The notes: a model not told the origin generated them from the letters alone. A stretch of DNA of 64,000 nucleotides from Duganella alba (GCF_009674495.1 NZ_WKJN01000027.1:1-64000), one strand, 5' to 3'; numbered from the stretch's first letter, positions 33,133 to 43,700 are shown. A program made the numbers and translations.

Positions 33133-33704
33133 TGGGTGTCCTTGGGCCAGTTCTTGAGGATGGCGTCGAGCGCGTCGAGGCTGCGCAGCCAGGAGTGTTG
33201 GGCATCGGGCTGGCTGTGGCTGAAGCTGCCGGCCAGTTCCAGCATCGGGTAGCCGAGGAAGACGCTGCCGAGCAGGCGCATGGCATCGGTGGCTTCGGTG
33301 TCGTTGAGGGCGTAGCCGCGCAGGATGGCGCGGGTGACGCGGGAGATGCGGATGCCGCCGTTGTTCTCCGGCAGCGGCGCTTGCAGGCGGTAGCGGGCGG
33401 CTTCGAACAGGCCGGGATGGGCGCGGGCGAAGTCGCGGTGGACGTTGGCGACGGCGACCAGCGCGTCCTTGCCGGCGCGGCCGGCGGCGGCTTCGTCGGC
33501 GCGGTCGGCCAGTTTGTTCAGGGCCAGCAGGGCGACGCGCGTGTTGAGGTCGTCGGCGTTCTTGATGTGCGCATACAGGCTGGCGACCTTGACGTCGAAG
33601 CGTCGCGCCAGTTCCGTGAGCGTCAGCGCGCTAAAGCCGATCTCATCGGCCAGCGCGGCTGCCGCATCGACCAGCTGGTCGGGCGTTAATCCAATTCGGG
33701 GCAT
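33129..33704 (-). CDS. TetR/AcrR-family transcription regulator
   Basis: The 191-residue protein has the N-terminal TetR helix-turn-helix (LTPDQLVDAAAALADEIGFSALTLTELARRFDVKVASLYAHIKNADDL, residues 6-52) and a ligand-binding C-terminal half of the WHG type (VHRDFARAHPGLFEAARY). It is the first gene of an operon with the SGNH hydrolase. An imperfect palindrome (33712-33727) lies 8 bp upstream of its start and is the natural candidate operator. Confidence 0.92.
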   Translation of the reverse strand: MPRIGLTPDQLVDAAAALADEIGFSALTLTELARRFDVKVASLYAHIKNADDLNTRVALLALNKLADRADEAAAGRAGKDALVAVANVHRDFARAHPGLFEAARYRLQAPLPENNGGIRISRVTRAILRGYALNDTEATDAMRLLGSVFLGYPMLELAGSFSHSQPDAQHSWLRSLDALDAILKNWPKDTQ

Positions 33705-33711
33705 AATCTAA

Positions 33712-33727
33712 CCATAAACTAATATGG
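33712..33727. promoter_or_regulatory. Candidate TetR operator
   Basis: CCATA-N6-TATGG lies directly upstream of the regulator gene, flanked by an outer ATAATC/GATTAT pair. Support is position and symmetry only. Confidence 0.45.
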
Positions 33728-33732
33728 CATGA

Positions 33733-34146
33733 TTATTTCCTAATGTGATTAGGTTTGTCAATTTTTGCGACAAATTGTGCGGTTGGGCGCGCAGTAACAT
33801 CGTCTTTCGGTGCGAGGCGAAGAAATAGGACTGACGTGACGGTGACCGAGATTGCCGTCAAGCCAACCATTGTGCCGATCATCCATTTAATGGCGTCGTT
33901 CAGGCTGCGGTGGAAGTTGGTTTCCATTTGCGCGAGCTTGGTGTTGACTTCTTCCCGAACGGACTGCAAACCATGCTGGAAATTATTTTCCGCTTGGGTG
34001 ATTCGGGTATTCATTGACGACAGGCCGTGCTCGATTGTTTGGTTGAGTTCCTTCAAGCGGGCGTCCGTTGCGATTTGGTGCGCGCGGGCTTCGCCGTTCA
34101 TTCTCTCGATCGCCGCTTCCAGCCTGGCGTTGATGTAGGTTCCCAT
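33733..34146 (-). CDS. Coiled-coil protein with C-terminal membrane anchor
   Basis: The 137-residue protein has heptad-like helices over residues 5-90 (AHQIATDARLKELNQTIEHG and further), then IKWMIGTMVGLTAISVTVTSVLFLRL as a single membrane helix (about 88-113) and a short polar tail. It resembles the 94-residue protein at 44987, which has the same order of parts and a similar IKWxxG start of the helix. Function is not recognised. The start at 34146 is the only reasonable ATG; AT-richer third positions than its neighbours suggest a less conserved gene. Confidence 0.65.
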   Translation of the reverse strand: MGTYINARLEAAIERMNGEARAHQIATDARLKELNQTIEHGLSSMNTRITQAENNFQHGLQSVREEVNTKLAQMETNFHRSLNDAIKWMIGTMVGLTAISVTVTSVLFLRLAPKDDVTARPTAQFVAKIDKPNHIRK

Positions 34147-34250
34147 TTAGTCATTTTGCGCTCCGCGCCGAGCGTGTCAATCGTGTTTAACCTGAAGTCG
34201 TAACGCCTTTACTATAAGGTCTACCCCTACAGGCAAGAGGATGCGACGAC

Positions 34251-34904
34251 ATGAACGATCTTAGCGATATCAGTGTTTCTCGGCGTAATTTATTGATTGC
34301 AGGTGCGCTATCCGCAACGACAACAGCGATGCCGCTGCGAGCGGCGGAAGCCCAGTCCGCAACAGCCCCACCTGCAACCACGCCACCACCTTCCATCACC
34401 AAATTCACTTTCCAGGTCAACGGCAAACAGCAGACACTGGAAGTCGACACGCGCACCACGCTGCTCGATGCCTTGCGTGAACATCTGCATCTCACCGGCA
34501 CCAAAAAAGGCTGCGACCACGGCCAGTGCGGCGCCTGCACGGTGATGGTCGATGGCCGTCGCATCAATTCGTGCCTGACGCTGGCCGTCATGCACGAAGG
34601 CGGCAAAGTCACCACCATCGAAGGCCTCGGCACGCCCGACAACCTGCACGCGATGCAGGCCGCCTTCGTCAAGCACGACGGCTACCAATGCGGCTACTGT
34701 ACGCCGGGACAGATCTGTTCCGCCGTCGCCGTGCTGGACGAAATCAAGCAAGGCATCCCGAGCCATGTCAGCGTCGACCTGAACGCCAAGCCGCTGCTGA
34801 ACGAAGCCGAACTGCGCGAACGCATGAGCGGCAACATCTGCCGATGTGGCGCCTACTCCAACATCATCGATGCGATCACCGAGGTGGCGGGGAGAACGGC
34901 ATGA
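34251..34904 (+). CDS. paoA: Aldehyde oxidoreductase [2Fe-2S] subunit, PaoA type
   Basis: The 217-residue protein has a twin-arginine signal (SRRNLLIAGALSA, residues 10-22) and two [2Fe-2S] domains: a plant-ferredoxin type CDHGQCGACTVMVDG with a further Cys in NSCL, and the xanthine-oxidase type CGYCTPGQICS ... CRCGAYSN. This matches PaoA (YagT) of the periplasmic molybdenum aldehyde oxidoreductase PaoABC, which oxidises aromatic aldehydes. Overlap with paoB is 4 bp (ATGA). The Tat signal means the complex is exported folded. Confidence 0.93.
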   Translation: MNDLSDISVSRRNLLIAGALSATTTAMPLRAAEAQSATAPPATTPPPSITKFTFQVNGKQQTLEVDTRTTLLDALREHLHLTGTKKGCDHGQCGACTVMVDGRRINSCLTLAVMHEGGKVTTIEGLGTPDNLHAMQAAFVKHDGYQCGYCTPGQICSAVAVLDEIKQGIPSHVSVDLNAKPLLNEAELRERMSGNICRCGAYSNIIDAITEVAGRTA

Positions 34905-35854
34905 GAGCCTTTACCTATCAGCGCGCACAGTCGCCCGCCGAGGCCGCCGCAGCGGCACAGCGCACGCCCGGCGCCAAGTTCATCGCCGGCGGCACCAATC
35001 TGCTGGACCTGATGAAGCTGGAGATTGAAACTCCGCAACATCTGATTGACGTGAACGGCCTGGCGCTCGACAAGATCGAAGCCATTTCCGGCGGCGGCCT
35101 GCGCATCGGCGCGCTGGTGCGCAACACCGACCTGGCGGCCGACCAGCGCGTCCGCCGCGATTACGCCGTGCTGTCGCGCGCCTTGCTGGCCGGCGCCTCG
35201 GCCCAGCTGCGCAATAAGGCCACCACCGCCGGCAACCTGCTGCAACGCACGCGCTGCCCGTATTTCTACGACACCAACCAGCCGTGCAACAAGCGGCAGC
35301 CGGGCAGCGGCTGTTCTGCCATCGGCGGCTACAGCCGCAACCACGCCATCCTCGGCGCCAGCGACGCCTGCATCGCCACGCATCCGAGCGACATGGCGGT
35401 CGCCATGCAGCTGCTGGACGCCACCGTGGAGACCGTCAAGCCCGACGGCGCCACGCGCACCATTCCGATTGCCGACTTCCACCGGCTGCCAGGCAGCACG
35501 CCCAACGTGGAGAACGCCCTGATGCCGGGCGAGCTGATCACCGGCGTCGTCCTGCCCAAGCCGCTGGGCGGCGTGCACGTCTACCGCAAGGTGCGCGACC
35601 GTGCCTCGTATGCCTTCGCGCTGATCTCGGTAGCCGCCGTGGTACTGCCGGACGGCAGCGGCCGCGTGGCCCTGGGCGGCGTCGCCCATAAGCCGTGGCG
35701 CGTGCCGGCCGCCGATGCCAGCATGCCGCAAGGCGCCAAGGCCGTTGCCGAACAATTGCTGGCCGGCGCCAAGCCGAGCGCCGAAAGCGCGTTCAAGGTG
35801 CCGCTGGTGCAGCGCACGCTGGCCTCGGTGCTGGCTGATGTGAAGAAAGGCTAA
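34901..35854 (+). CDS. paoB: Aldehyde oxidoreductase FAD-binding subunit, PaoB type
   Basis: The 317-residue subunit has the FAD-binding loop KFIAGGTNLLDLMKLEIE (about 31-48) and LRIGALVRNTDL, followed by the four-cysteine insert CPYFYDTNQPCNKRQPGSGC and DACIATHPSDM seen in the PaoB/4-hydroxybenzoyl-CoA reductase group, which carries an extra [4Fe-4S] cluster. It passes electrons from the molybdenum subunit to an acceptor. The ATG at 34901 overlaps paoA; no separate signal peptide is seen, so it is probably carried through Tat with PaoA. Confidence 0.93.
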   Translation: MRAFTYQRAQSPAEAAAAAQRTPGAKFIAGGTNLLDLMKLEIETPQHLIDVNGLALDKIEAISGGGLRIGALVRNTDLAADQRVRRDYAVLSRALLAGASAQLRNKATTAGNLLQRTRCPYFYDTNQPCNKRQPGSGCSAIGGYSRNHAILGASDACIATHPSDMAVAMQLLDATVETVKPDGATRTIPIADFHRLPGSTPNVENALMPGELITGVVLPKPLGGVHVYRKVRDRASYAFALISVAAVVLPDGSGRVALGGVAHKPWRVPAADASMPQGAKAVAEQLLAGAKPSAESAFKVPLVQRTLASVLADVKKG

Positions 35855-35858
35855 CAAC

Positions 35859-38051
35859 ATGAAATTTGCCACTCCCGCCACCACCAATCCCATCGATCAG
35901 CTGAAGATCATCGGCCACGCCACCGACCGCATCGATGGACCGCACAAAACCACCGGCACCGCGCCTTACGCCTACGAGCACAAGTTCGACAATGTCGCTT
36001 ACGGCTACGTGGTTGGCGCCGGCATTGCCAAGGGCCGCATCACGTCCATCGACACCGGCGCCGCCAAGCGCGCACCGGGCGTGCTGGCCATCGTCACCGC
36101 CGACAATGCGGGCAAGCTGACCAAGGGCGATTTCAACACCGCCAAGCTGCTGGGCGGACCGGAGATCCAGCACTACCACCAGGCGATTGCGCTGGTGGTG
36201 GCCGAGACCTTCGAGCAGGCGCGCGCCGCCGCGCAGCTGGTCAACGTCAAGTACAGCAAGGAGCAGGGCTCTTACGACCTGGCCAAGGTGAAAGACAAGG
36301 CCAAGGAGCCGGACGACAAGGACGCCAAGGACAAGAAAGTCGGCGACTTCAACGGCGCTTTCACCGCCGCGCCGGTCAAGCTGGACGCCACCTACACCAC
36401 GCCCGATCAGTCGCACGCGATGATGGAGCCGCACGCGTCCATCGCCAGCTGGAAAGGCGACAAGCTGACGCTGTGGACCGCCAACCAGATGATCGCCTGG
36501 GGCCGTGGCGACATGGCAAAGACGCTAGGCATTCCCAAGGAAAACGTGCGCCTGGTATCGCCATACATCGGCGGCGGCTTTGGTGGCAAGCTGTTCCTGC
36601 GCGCCGAATCGTTGCTGGCGGCGCTGGGCGCCAAGGCCGTGCAGCGGCCGGTCAAGGTGGCCTTGCAGCGTCCGCTAATGATGAACAACACCACGCACCG
36701 GCCGGCCACCATCCAGCGGCTGCGCATCGGCGCCACGCGCGAGGGCAAGATCAGCGCCATTGCTCACGAAAGCTGGTCCGGCGATCTGCCGGACGGCAAA
36801 CCGGAAACCGCCGTGCAGCAAACGCAGCTGCTGTACGCCGGCCCGAATCGCATGACCAAGATGCGCCTGGCCGTGCTCGACCTACCCGAGGGCAACGCCA
36901 TGCGCGCGCCCGGCGAAGCGCCGGGCCTGATGGCGCTGGAAATCGCCATGGACGAGATGGCCGAAAAGCTGAAGATGGACCCGGTCACCTTCCGCATCAT
37001 CAACGACACCACGGTCGATCCGGCCAAGCGCGAGCGCAAGTTCTCGACGCGGCGCTTTGTCGATTGCCTGCGTCTCGGGGCGCAGCGCTTCGGCTGGGAC
37101 AAGCGCAATCCGCAGCCGGGCAAGATGCGCGATGGTCGCTGGCTGGTCGGCATCGGCATGGCCTCGGCCTTCCGCAACAACATGGTGCAGAAGTCCGGCG
37201 CGCGCGTACGGCTGGATAATCAGGGTGTGGTGACGGTGGAGACCGACATGACCGATATCGGCACCGGCAGCTACACCATCATCGCCCAGACCGCTGCGGA
37301 GATGATGGGCGTGCCGCTGAACAAGGTGGTGGTCAAGCTTGGCGATTCGGATTTCCCGGTCTCGGCCGGTTCGGGCGGGCAGTGGGGTGGCAACAGTTCG
37401 ACCGCCGGCGTGTACGCGGCCTGCGTCAAGCTGCGCGAACTGGCGGCGCAGAAGCTGGGGCTGGACCCGGTGCAAGCCGAATTTGCCAACAACGCGGTGC
37501 GTGCCGATGGCCGTTCCTTCCCGCTGACGCAGGCCGCCGCCAACGGCGAGCTGGTGGGCGAGGATACGATGGAGTACGGCGATCTGGACAAGAAATACCA
37601 GCAATCGACCTTCGGCGCGCACTTTGTCGAAGTCGGCGTCGATGCGGCCACCGGCGAGATTCGCGTGCGGCGCATGCTGGCGGTGTGCGCCTCGGGCCGT
37701 ATCCTGAATCCGAAATCGGCGCGAAGTCAGGTAATCGGCGCCATGACCATGGGCGTCGGCGCGGCGCTGATGGAAGATCTGGTGGTTGACCATCGCGCCG
37801 GTTTCTTCGTCAATCACGACCTGGCTGGCTATGAAGTGCCGGTGCATGCCGACATTCCGCACCAGGAAGTGGTGTTCCTCGACGAGACCGATCCGATCTC
37901 TTCACCGATGAAAGCCAAGGGCGTGGGTGAGCTGGGTATTTGCGGCGTGGGGGCGGCGGTGGCCAACGCGGTCTACAACGCCACCGGCGTGCGGGTGCGC
38001 GATTATCCGATCACGCTCGATAAGCTGATCGCAAAAATGCCGGAAGTGTGA
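35859..38051 (+). CDS. paoC: Aldehyde oxidoreductase molybdopterin subunit, PaoC type
   Basis: The 730-residue subunit has the xanthine dehydrogenase/aldehyde oxidase large-chain pattern: GHATDRIDGPHKTTGTAPYAYE at the start, YIGGGFGGK, RAPGEAPGLMALE (cofactor binding), SAGSGGQWGGNSS and the catalytic Glu in KAKGVGELGICG (near 693). It binds molybdopterin cytosine dinucleotide and hydroxylates aldehydes. A lysine/aspartate-rich stretch near residues 142-165 looks like a surface insertion. It starts 4 bp after paoB. No dedicated chaperone (PaoD) gene follows in the window. Confidence 0.94.
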   Translation: MKFATPATTNPIDQLKIIGHATDRIDGPHKTTGTAPYAYEHKFDNVAYGYVVGAGIAKGRITSIDTGAAKRAPGVLAIVTADNAGKLTKGDFNTAKLLGGPEIQHYHQAIALVVAETFEQARAAAQLVNVKYSKEQGSYDLAKVKDKAKEPDDKDAKDKKVGDFNGAFTAAPVKLDATYTTPDQSHAMMEPHASIASWKGDKLTLWTANQMIAWGRGDMAKTLGIPKENVRLVSPYIGGGFGGKLFLRAESLLAALGAKAVQRPVKVALQRPLMMNNTTHRPATIQRLRIGATREGKISAIAHESWSGDLPDGKPETAVQQTQLLYAGPNRMTKMRLAVLDLPEGNAMRAPGEAPGLMALEIAMDEMAEKLKMDPVTFRIINDTTVDPAKRERKFSTRRFVDCLRLGAQRFGWDKRNPQPGKMRDGRWLVGIGMASAFRNNMVQKSGARVRLDNQGVVTVETDMTDIGTGSYTIIAQTAAEMMGVPLNKVVVKLGDSDFPVSAGSGGQWGGNSSTAGVYAACVKLRELAAQKLGLDPVQAEFANNAVRADGRSFPLTQAAANGELVGEDTMEYGDLDKKYQQSTFGAHFVEVGVDAATGEIRVRRMLAVCASGRILNPKSARSQVIGAMTMGVGAALMEDLVVDHRAGFFVNHDLAGYEVPVHADIPHQEVVFLDETDPISSPMKAKGVGELGICGVGAAVANAVYNATGVRVRDYPITLDKLIAKMPEV

Positions 38052-38093
38052 GTTGGTGCTATCCTGTTCAGACGTTTTGAACAAGGAGGATAT

Positions 38094-38309
38094 ATGCCTG
38101 CTTCTCACGAAACTTATACCCGTAAGCAAGGTCTGAAACAGACCTACGACGTGGAGTACACGGCGCTGCGCTACAAGATATCCCTGGGCAACAAAGTGCT
38201 CAAGGATATACAGCTGGGTCTGCAGTCAGCGCCGGTCTACGATCCGGAAATCGCCTGGCGACATGCGGTGGCCGATATCGAAAACCTGCGCGGCATGACC
38301 GAGCAATAG
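38094..38309 (+). CDS. Small conserved-looking protein, unknown
   Basis: The 71-residue protein is polar and charged, with no signal or membrane helix (TYDVEYTALRYKISLGNKVLKDIQLG, then EIAWRHAVADIENLRGM). A strong AAGGAGG site lies 6 nt before the ATG, which supports translation. It stands alone 42 bp after paoC and could be co-transcribed with it. I do not recognise the family. Confidence 0.7.
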   Translation: MPASHETYTRKQGLKQTYDVEYTALRYKISLGNKVLKDIQLGLQSAPVYDPEIAWRHAVADIENLRGMTEQ

Positions 38310-38315
38310 CCTGAC

Positions 38316-39518
38316 TCAACGGCCACACCCGGCGCTCAGCACCGGGTGTTTCCGCATGTTCAAACCCATCAGTTCCGGCTTGTCGTAGGGGATGTAGTTC
38401 ATCCAGAACCACGGCAGGCAAGTCTTGCCGTAGACATACTCTACGGCGGGGAGGAACATGCTGTTCCCATTCGAGCTGTTGCTCAACAACACGATGCCGT
38501 CACGCTGCTGACGGAAGCCCAGCGCGAAGTTGTTGGTGCCATCGTCCGCTCCCTCCTTGAAGAACGCCGGTCCCATCGGCGAGTTGTACAGCGGCCAGCC
38601 CAGGCCGATCGACAAGCCGATGCCGCGCCACAAGTCGGTGTCGCCCGGCCAGTGCGAAGGGAACTGTTGCAGCGAGACGATGGCCATCTGCGGCGACAGC
38701 ATTTCCTTGTACGAGGCCGGCGACAAGCCTTCGCCGCGCAGCACGCCGGCCATGAAGGCGGCATAGTCGCCGATGGTGGTGTCCATGGAGCCGGCCGCGC
38801 GCGCATCGCTGCGGCGCTTGTGCGGGATAACGGTGCCGTCCTTGCCGTAGTGGGTGGTTTCGCGTCCGGCCCAATCGTCGCGCCAGACCATGCTGGTGTC
38901 GCGCATGCCGAAGCGGTCGAACACGCGCTGTTGCATCAGCGTTTCCAGCGCGATGCCGGTGCGTTCTTCCACCGCGATTTGCAGGATGTTCAGGCCTTCG
39001 CCGGAATAGACGTAGCGGCTGCCGGGCGGATACTTGAAATCAAGCTTGCCGTTATCGTTGATGTAGCGCCAGTTGAGCAGGCCGCTGGTGTGGGACAGCA
39101 GCATGCGTGGCGTCAGTAGCTGCCAGCGCGGATCGTCCTTCAGGTCGGCATATTTCGGATAATCGGGCAGCGGCTTGTTCAGCAGCGTGGGCAGCGGCGC
39201 ATCCAGCGATAGGACGCCTTCGTCCACCAGCTGCATCACCGTGTAGGCGAACACGGCCTTGGTGAGCGAGGCGGCGTACATGATGGTGTCGGTGCGCAGC
39301 GGTTGCTGCTTTTCGACGTTGGCGTAGCCGTAGGCCTGGGTGTAGCTGACCTTGCCGTCCTTGATGACGGCCACGGCCAGGCCAGGGACTTTGGCGGCGC
39401 TCATCAGGCGCTGCATTTCGGCGTCTAGCGCCTGCTCGGCCGGCGGCTGGGTAGCGCATCCTCCAAGCATCACAACGGCAATCAAAGCAGCGTAGCGGGG
39501 CAGGGAGGAGAGGCGCAT
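38316..39518 (-). CDS. Beta-lactamase-fold serine hydrolase, lipoprotein
   Basis: The 400-residue protein has a lipoprotein signal with lipobox LGGC (Cys 21) and the class C beta-lactamase/esterase fold: nucleophile SLTK (near residue 85) and YSGE in the place of the Tyr-x-Asn motif. The C-terminal region is long and has two cysteines. It may be an esterase, a DD-peptidase-like enzyme or an unspecific hydrolase anchored to the outer membrane; true beta-lactamase activity is not implied. It lies 2 bp downstream of the aminotransferase gene, forming an operon, and is convergent with the small gene at 38094. Confidence 0.87.
   Translation of the reverse strand: MRLSSLPRYAALIAVVMLGGCATQPPAEQALDAEMQRLMSAAKVPGLAVAVIKDGKVSYTQAYGYANVEKQQPLRTDTIMYAASLTKAVFAYTVMQLVDEGVLSLDAPLPTLLNKPLPDYPKYADLKDDPRWQLLTPRMLLSHTSGLLNWRYINDNGKLDFKYPPGSRYVYSGEGLNILQIAVEERTGIALETLMQQRVFDRFGMRDTSMVWRDDWAGRETTHYGKDGTVIPHKRRSDARAAGSMDTTIGDYAAFMAGVLRGEGLSPASYKEMLSPQMAIVSLQQFPSHWPGDTDLWRGIGLSIGLGWPLYNSPMGPAFFKEGADDGTNNFALGFRQQRDGIVLLSNSSNGNSMFLPAVEYVYGKTCLPWFWMNYIPYDKPELMGLNMRKHPVLSAGCGR
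38325..38349 (+). terminator. Probable terminator after the small gene at 38094
   Basis: ACACCCGG and CCGGGTGT (38325-38332, 38342-38349) form an 8-bp stem followed by TTTCC. It overlaps the 3' end of the convergent hydrolase gene. Confidence 0.5.
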
Positions 39519-39520
39519 GG

Positions 39521-40660
39521 TCAGACCTTTCTGGATTGGGCCGCGAACCAGGGTTTCAGGCGGCGGATGGCTTCTTCGATTTCCGCCGTGGAGACGGCAA
39601 AGCTGAATCGGATGAAATATTTACCGTCGACCGGGTCGAAATCGATGCCGGGTGCGCTGGCGATGCCCGTGTCTTGCAGCAGGCGCTTGCAGAAGGCCAG
39701 GCTGTCGTCGGTCAGGTGGGCGATGCTGGCGTAGATGTAGAACGCGCCATCGGGCGGCGCCACCGTGGTCAGGCCCAGCTCGGGCAGCGCGGCCAGCAGC
39801 AGGCGGCGGTTTTCGCGGTAGACGCTGATGTGGCCGTCCAGTTCATCGAGCGCGTCGAAGGCGGCCAGGCCGGCGTGCTGGCTTAATGACGGCGCGGTCA
39901 GGAACAGGTTGCCGCAATAGGCTTGCGCGCGTTCGACATGCTCTTGCGGCGCCAGCAGCCAGCCCAGGCGCCAGCCGGCCATGCTGAAATATTTCGAGAA
40001 GCTGCTGACCACCAGCGCCTGCGGTTCGTGGGCGAGGATGGTTTGCGCCGGCTCGACGTAGCTCAGGCCGTGGTAAATCTCGTCGGAAATGATGCGGATG
40101 CCGCGTGCGCGACAGACTTCGGTGATGGCCTTCAGCTCGTCGGCCTTGATCAGTGTGCCGGTCGGATTGGCGGGCGAGGCGATGATGACGCCTTGCGGCG
40201 CCGGCTCGACGGCGGCCAGGGCGGCGGCGGTCAGCTGAAAGCCGACCTCGGCGCCGCAGGCGATTTCCACCGGCTGCATGTGCAGCGCCTTCAGCGTGTT
40301 GCGGTAGGCCACGTAGCCGGGACGCGCCATGGCGATGCGATCGCCCGGCGAGAACATCGAACTGAGCGCCAGCACCAGCGCCGGCGAGGCGCCGCAGGTC
40401 AGGATGAAGCGGTCGGCATCGACTTTTACGCCGTAGCGTTCGTCGTAGAATTGCGCCAGCCGCTGTTTCAGCGGCGCGCTTTCCCAGTAGCCCATGCTTT
40501 CGGCGTCCAGCACGGCGTGCGCCCTGGCGATGGCGGTCTTCGGCGCGCCGGTGGACGGCTGGCCAAATTCCATGTGGATGATCGAGCGCCCCTCGGCTTT
40601 CAGGGCGTGAGCCTGTTTGCTGATGGCGATGGCGTGGAAGGGTTCGAGTTCGGCTTTCAT
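39521..40660 (-). CDS. Class I/II pyridoxal-phosphate aminotransferase
   Basis: The 379-residue enzyme has the fold-type I pattern: HMEFGQPSTGAP (substrate Gly), GASPALVLALSSM, ASPANPTGTLI, ISDEIYHGL and the PLP lysine in SSFSKYFSMAGWRLGW, with the phosphate-binding Arg and the C-terminal carboxylate Arg in YFIRFSFA. Aspartate, alanine or aromatic amino acids are possible substrates. The ATG at 40660 was chosen because it opens the conserved start; the frame continues to 40774 but overlaps the divergent DUF748 gene. Only 53 bp separate it from that gene, so promoters are close or overlapping. Confidence 0.9.
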   Translation of the reverse strand: MKAELEPFHAIAISKQAHALKAEGRSIIHMEFGQPSTGAPKTAIARAHAVLDAESMGYWESAPLKQRLAQFYDERYGVKVDADRFILTCGASPALVLALSSMFSPGDRIAMARPGYVAYRNTLKALHMQPVEIACGAEVGFQLTAAALAAVEPAPQGVIIASPANPTGTLIKADELKAITEVCRARGIRIISDEIYHGLSYVEPAQTILAHEPQALVVSSFSKYFSMAGWRLGWLLAPQEHVERAQAYCGNLFLTAPSLSQHAGLAAFDALDELDGHISVYRENRRLLLAALPELGLTTVAPPDGAFYIYASIAHLTDDSLAFCKRLLQDTGIASAPGIDFDPVDGKYFIRFSFAVSTAEIEEAIRRLKPWFAAQSRKV

Positions 40661-40713
40661 GGCATCGATTATACTGTTGCTTGTTACATAAAAATAGTGA
40701 AGGCTGGCTGGGT

Positions 40714-43700
40714 ATGGCAATACGTTGGAAACGGTGGGGCATAGGTGCGGCGAGCGCCGTCGGTGTGTATGCATTGGCGGGGGCCTGGCTGTTGCCGAGC
40801 GTGATCAAAAGCCAGCTGCCCAAGTATGCCGAGACCGAACTGGAGCGCAAGGCCAGCATCGGTCAGCTCAGCTTCAATCCTTTCACGCTGCGATTGGAAG
40901 CGCAGGATGTGCGCCTGACCGAGGCCGATGGCGCGCCGTTGTTCGCGGTCGGCGGCCTGGCGGTGGAGATGCAATGGCGTTCGCTGTTCCGCCGCGCCTT
41001 CAGTTTTGCCGAGATCCGCATCACGCAGCCAGCGGTGCAGCTGGCGATTGCCAAGGATGGCAAGTTCAATATCGCCGAGTTTTTGGCGACGCTGGACAAG
41101 CACAAGAAGGACGACAAGGATAGCGGCATGCCGCGCCTGATCATCGAGCATTTCGCACTCGACGGCGGCAAGGTCGCCATGCACGACAAGCACGCCGGTT
41201 ACGACGATACTTTTACGCCCATCACCTTTGCGCTAAATAACCTGAGCACGCTACCGGACGAGAACGGCGACTACACGTTGAGTGCGGATGCCGGACTCGG
41301 CGGCAAGCTGCACTGGAAAGGTGTCGCTGCGGTCAATCCGATCAGCGGCAGCGGCGTGCTGACGCTGGACAAGGTGGCCTTGCCGGGCATTGCGACATAT
41401 CTGAAGTCGTTTTCGCGCATCGTGGTGGCGGATGGCAAGCTGTCGGCCAATCTGCCGTACCAGTTCGGCTACAAGGATGGCAAGCTGAATGCGAACCTGA
41501 GCGGCGCCGGCCTGACCTTGAGCGATTTGTCGCTGAAACGTGGCGACGATGCGCCGTTTGTGAAGCTGAAGCAGCTGATCGTCGGCGACGTGGGCGTGGA
41601 CTTGCTGAAGCAGTCGGTGCTGGTCGGCAGCCTGCAACTGAACGGCGGCGCGCTGGCGGTGCGGCGTGATGCGGTGGGAGAGCTGGATGTCGCCAATCTG
41701 ATGCTGCCGACGCCGGCTGCGCCCGCTGCGGCCAAGCCTGCGCCGGCCAAGGATGGCGGCTGGAAGCTGCAATTCAAGCAGATTGGCCTGGATGCGGTGG
41801 CTGTCAGCTATTTCGATCAGACGGTCAGTCCGGCACTCAAGGTCAGTACCGACAACGCCAAGCTGAAACTGGCCTTGCAGCTGGATGGCGCGAAACTGAA
41901 TATCGCCGATGCCGATTTTTCGATGGATAACCTGTCGCTGAACAGCGGTTCGCAAGCGCCGTTGAAGCTGTCGCGTATCGGCTTCGAGGAGGCGACGCTG
42001 GATCTGGACGCGCGCAAGGCCAGCGTCGGACGCCTGTATGCGGATGGCGGCCAGCTGGATCTGTCGCGCGACGCCAAGGGCAAGTTCCTGTTCCTGAACG
42101 CACTGCCGAAGTCGGGCAGCAACGCGGCCGCCCCGGCTTCGGCGAGCACCGACACGCCGGCGTGGAGCGCAAACGTCAAGTCTGTCGAATTGAACAAGTT
42201 CGGCGCGCGCTTTGACGATGCCAGCACCGGCATCAAGATCAATCTGCAGGACTTCAACCTGAAAGTGCGCGACGCCGGCACCGACCTGAAAAAGCCGCTG
42301 GCGTTCGAAGGCGGCGTCGGCCTGCGTGAAGGCGGCCAACTGGTCGCCAAGGGCAAAGTGGTGCCGGCCAGCGGCGCGGTGGACACCGACCTGAAACTGA
42401 CCAAGCTGGCGCTGGCGCCGGTGCAACCGCTGCTGGGCAAATACGTCAAGCTGAAGATCGCCGATGGCGCCATCAACGCGCAAGGCCGCTTGCGCACCGG
42501 CGCCGGCGGCAGCAAGAACGATCCATCGCTGCGCTACGACGGCTCGTTCGAAGTGGCCGAACTGTCGCTGAACGAACTGGACAACGACCGCTTCGCCCAC
42601 TGGAAATCGGTAGGCGCCGACAAGCTGGTCTTGAGCCTGAAACCGGACCTGCTGGATGTGGCCGAGCTGCGCGTGGTGCAGCCGAATGCGATTCTGATGA
42701 TCGAAAACGACCGCAGCTTCAATGCCCAGCGCCTGCTGGTGGAACAGCCGGCCGCGCCATCGGCTCCTGGCGCGCAAACGGCTGCGACGGCCAGCGAACC
42801 GTTCCCGGTCCGTGTGCGCCGCGTGCGCTTGCAGGATGCCAAGCTGGACTTCACCGACTTGAGCCTGCGTCCGCAATTCGGCGCCAAGATTTATGAGCTG
42901 AACGGCGTGATCACCGGCCTGTCATCCAAGCGCGATGCGCGCAGCCAGATCGAGCTTGATGGTCGTGTCGACGATTACGGCCTGGCGCGCGTGCGCGGCC
43001 AGCTGAATCCGTTTGCGCCAGCCGACAACACCGATCTGAACGTGGTGTTCAAGAATATCGACATGGTGTCCGCTTCGCCATACAGCATGAAGTTTGCCGG
43101 CTACAAAATCGCCGAAGGCAAGATCTCGCTGGACTTGCAATACAAGGTACGCAACAACCAGCTGGAAGGCAACAATCAGGTGGTGCTCGACAACCTGACG
43201 CTGGGCGAACGCATCGATAGCCCGGATGCGCTCAAGCTGCCGCTGGAACTGGCGCTGGCCATCCTCAAGGACAGCAACGGCCGTATCGACCTGGGCGTGC
43301 CTGTGTCGGGCAATATGAACGATCCGTCGTTCAGCTATGGCGCGGTGGTGTGGAAGGCGATCGGCAACATCATGACCAGGATCGTGACGTCGCCGTTCCG
43401 CGCGCTGGGCAATCTGTTCGGCGTCAGCGGCGACAAGCTGGAAGCGGTGGAGTTCGATGCCGGCAGCGATATCGTGCTGCCGCCGGAGCGTGAGAAGCTG
43501 GCGCAGGTCGCCAAGATTTTGCAGAAGAAACCGGAGCTGAAGCTGTCCGTACCGGGCCTGTACAGCGAGGCCAATGATGGCGCGGCCCTGCGTCAGCAAG
43601 CGCTGCGCCGAGCGGTGCTGGCCAAGGCCGACATCAAGCTGGCTGCCGGCGAGCAGCCAGGTCCGCTGGATATCGGTCAGCGCAAGGTGCGCACCGCATT

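Noticed and set aside
40669..40690. LexA-like box between the aminotransferase and DUF748 genes
   Set aside because: CTGT-N8-ACAT lacks the ACAG half, and a single imperfect site is not convincing.
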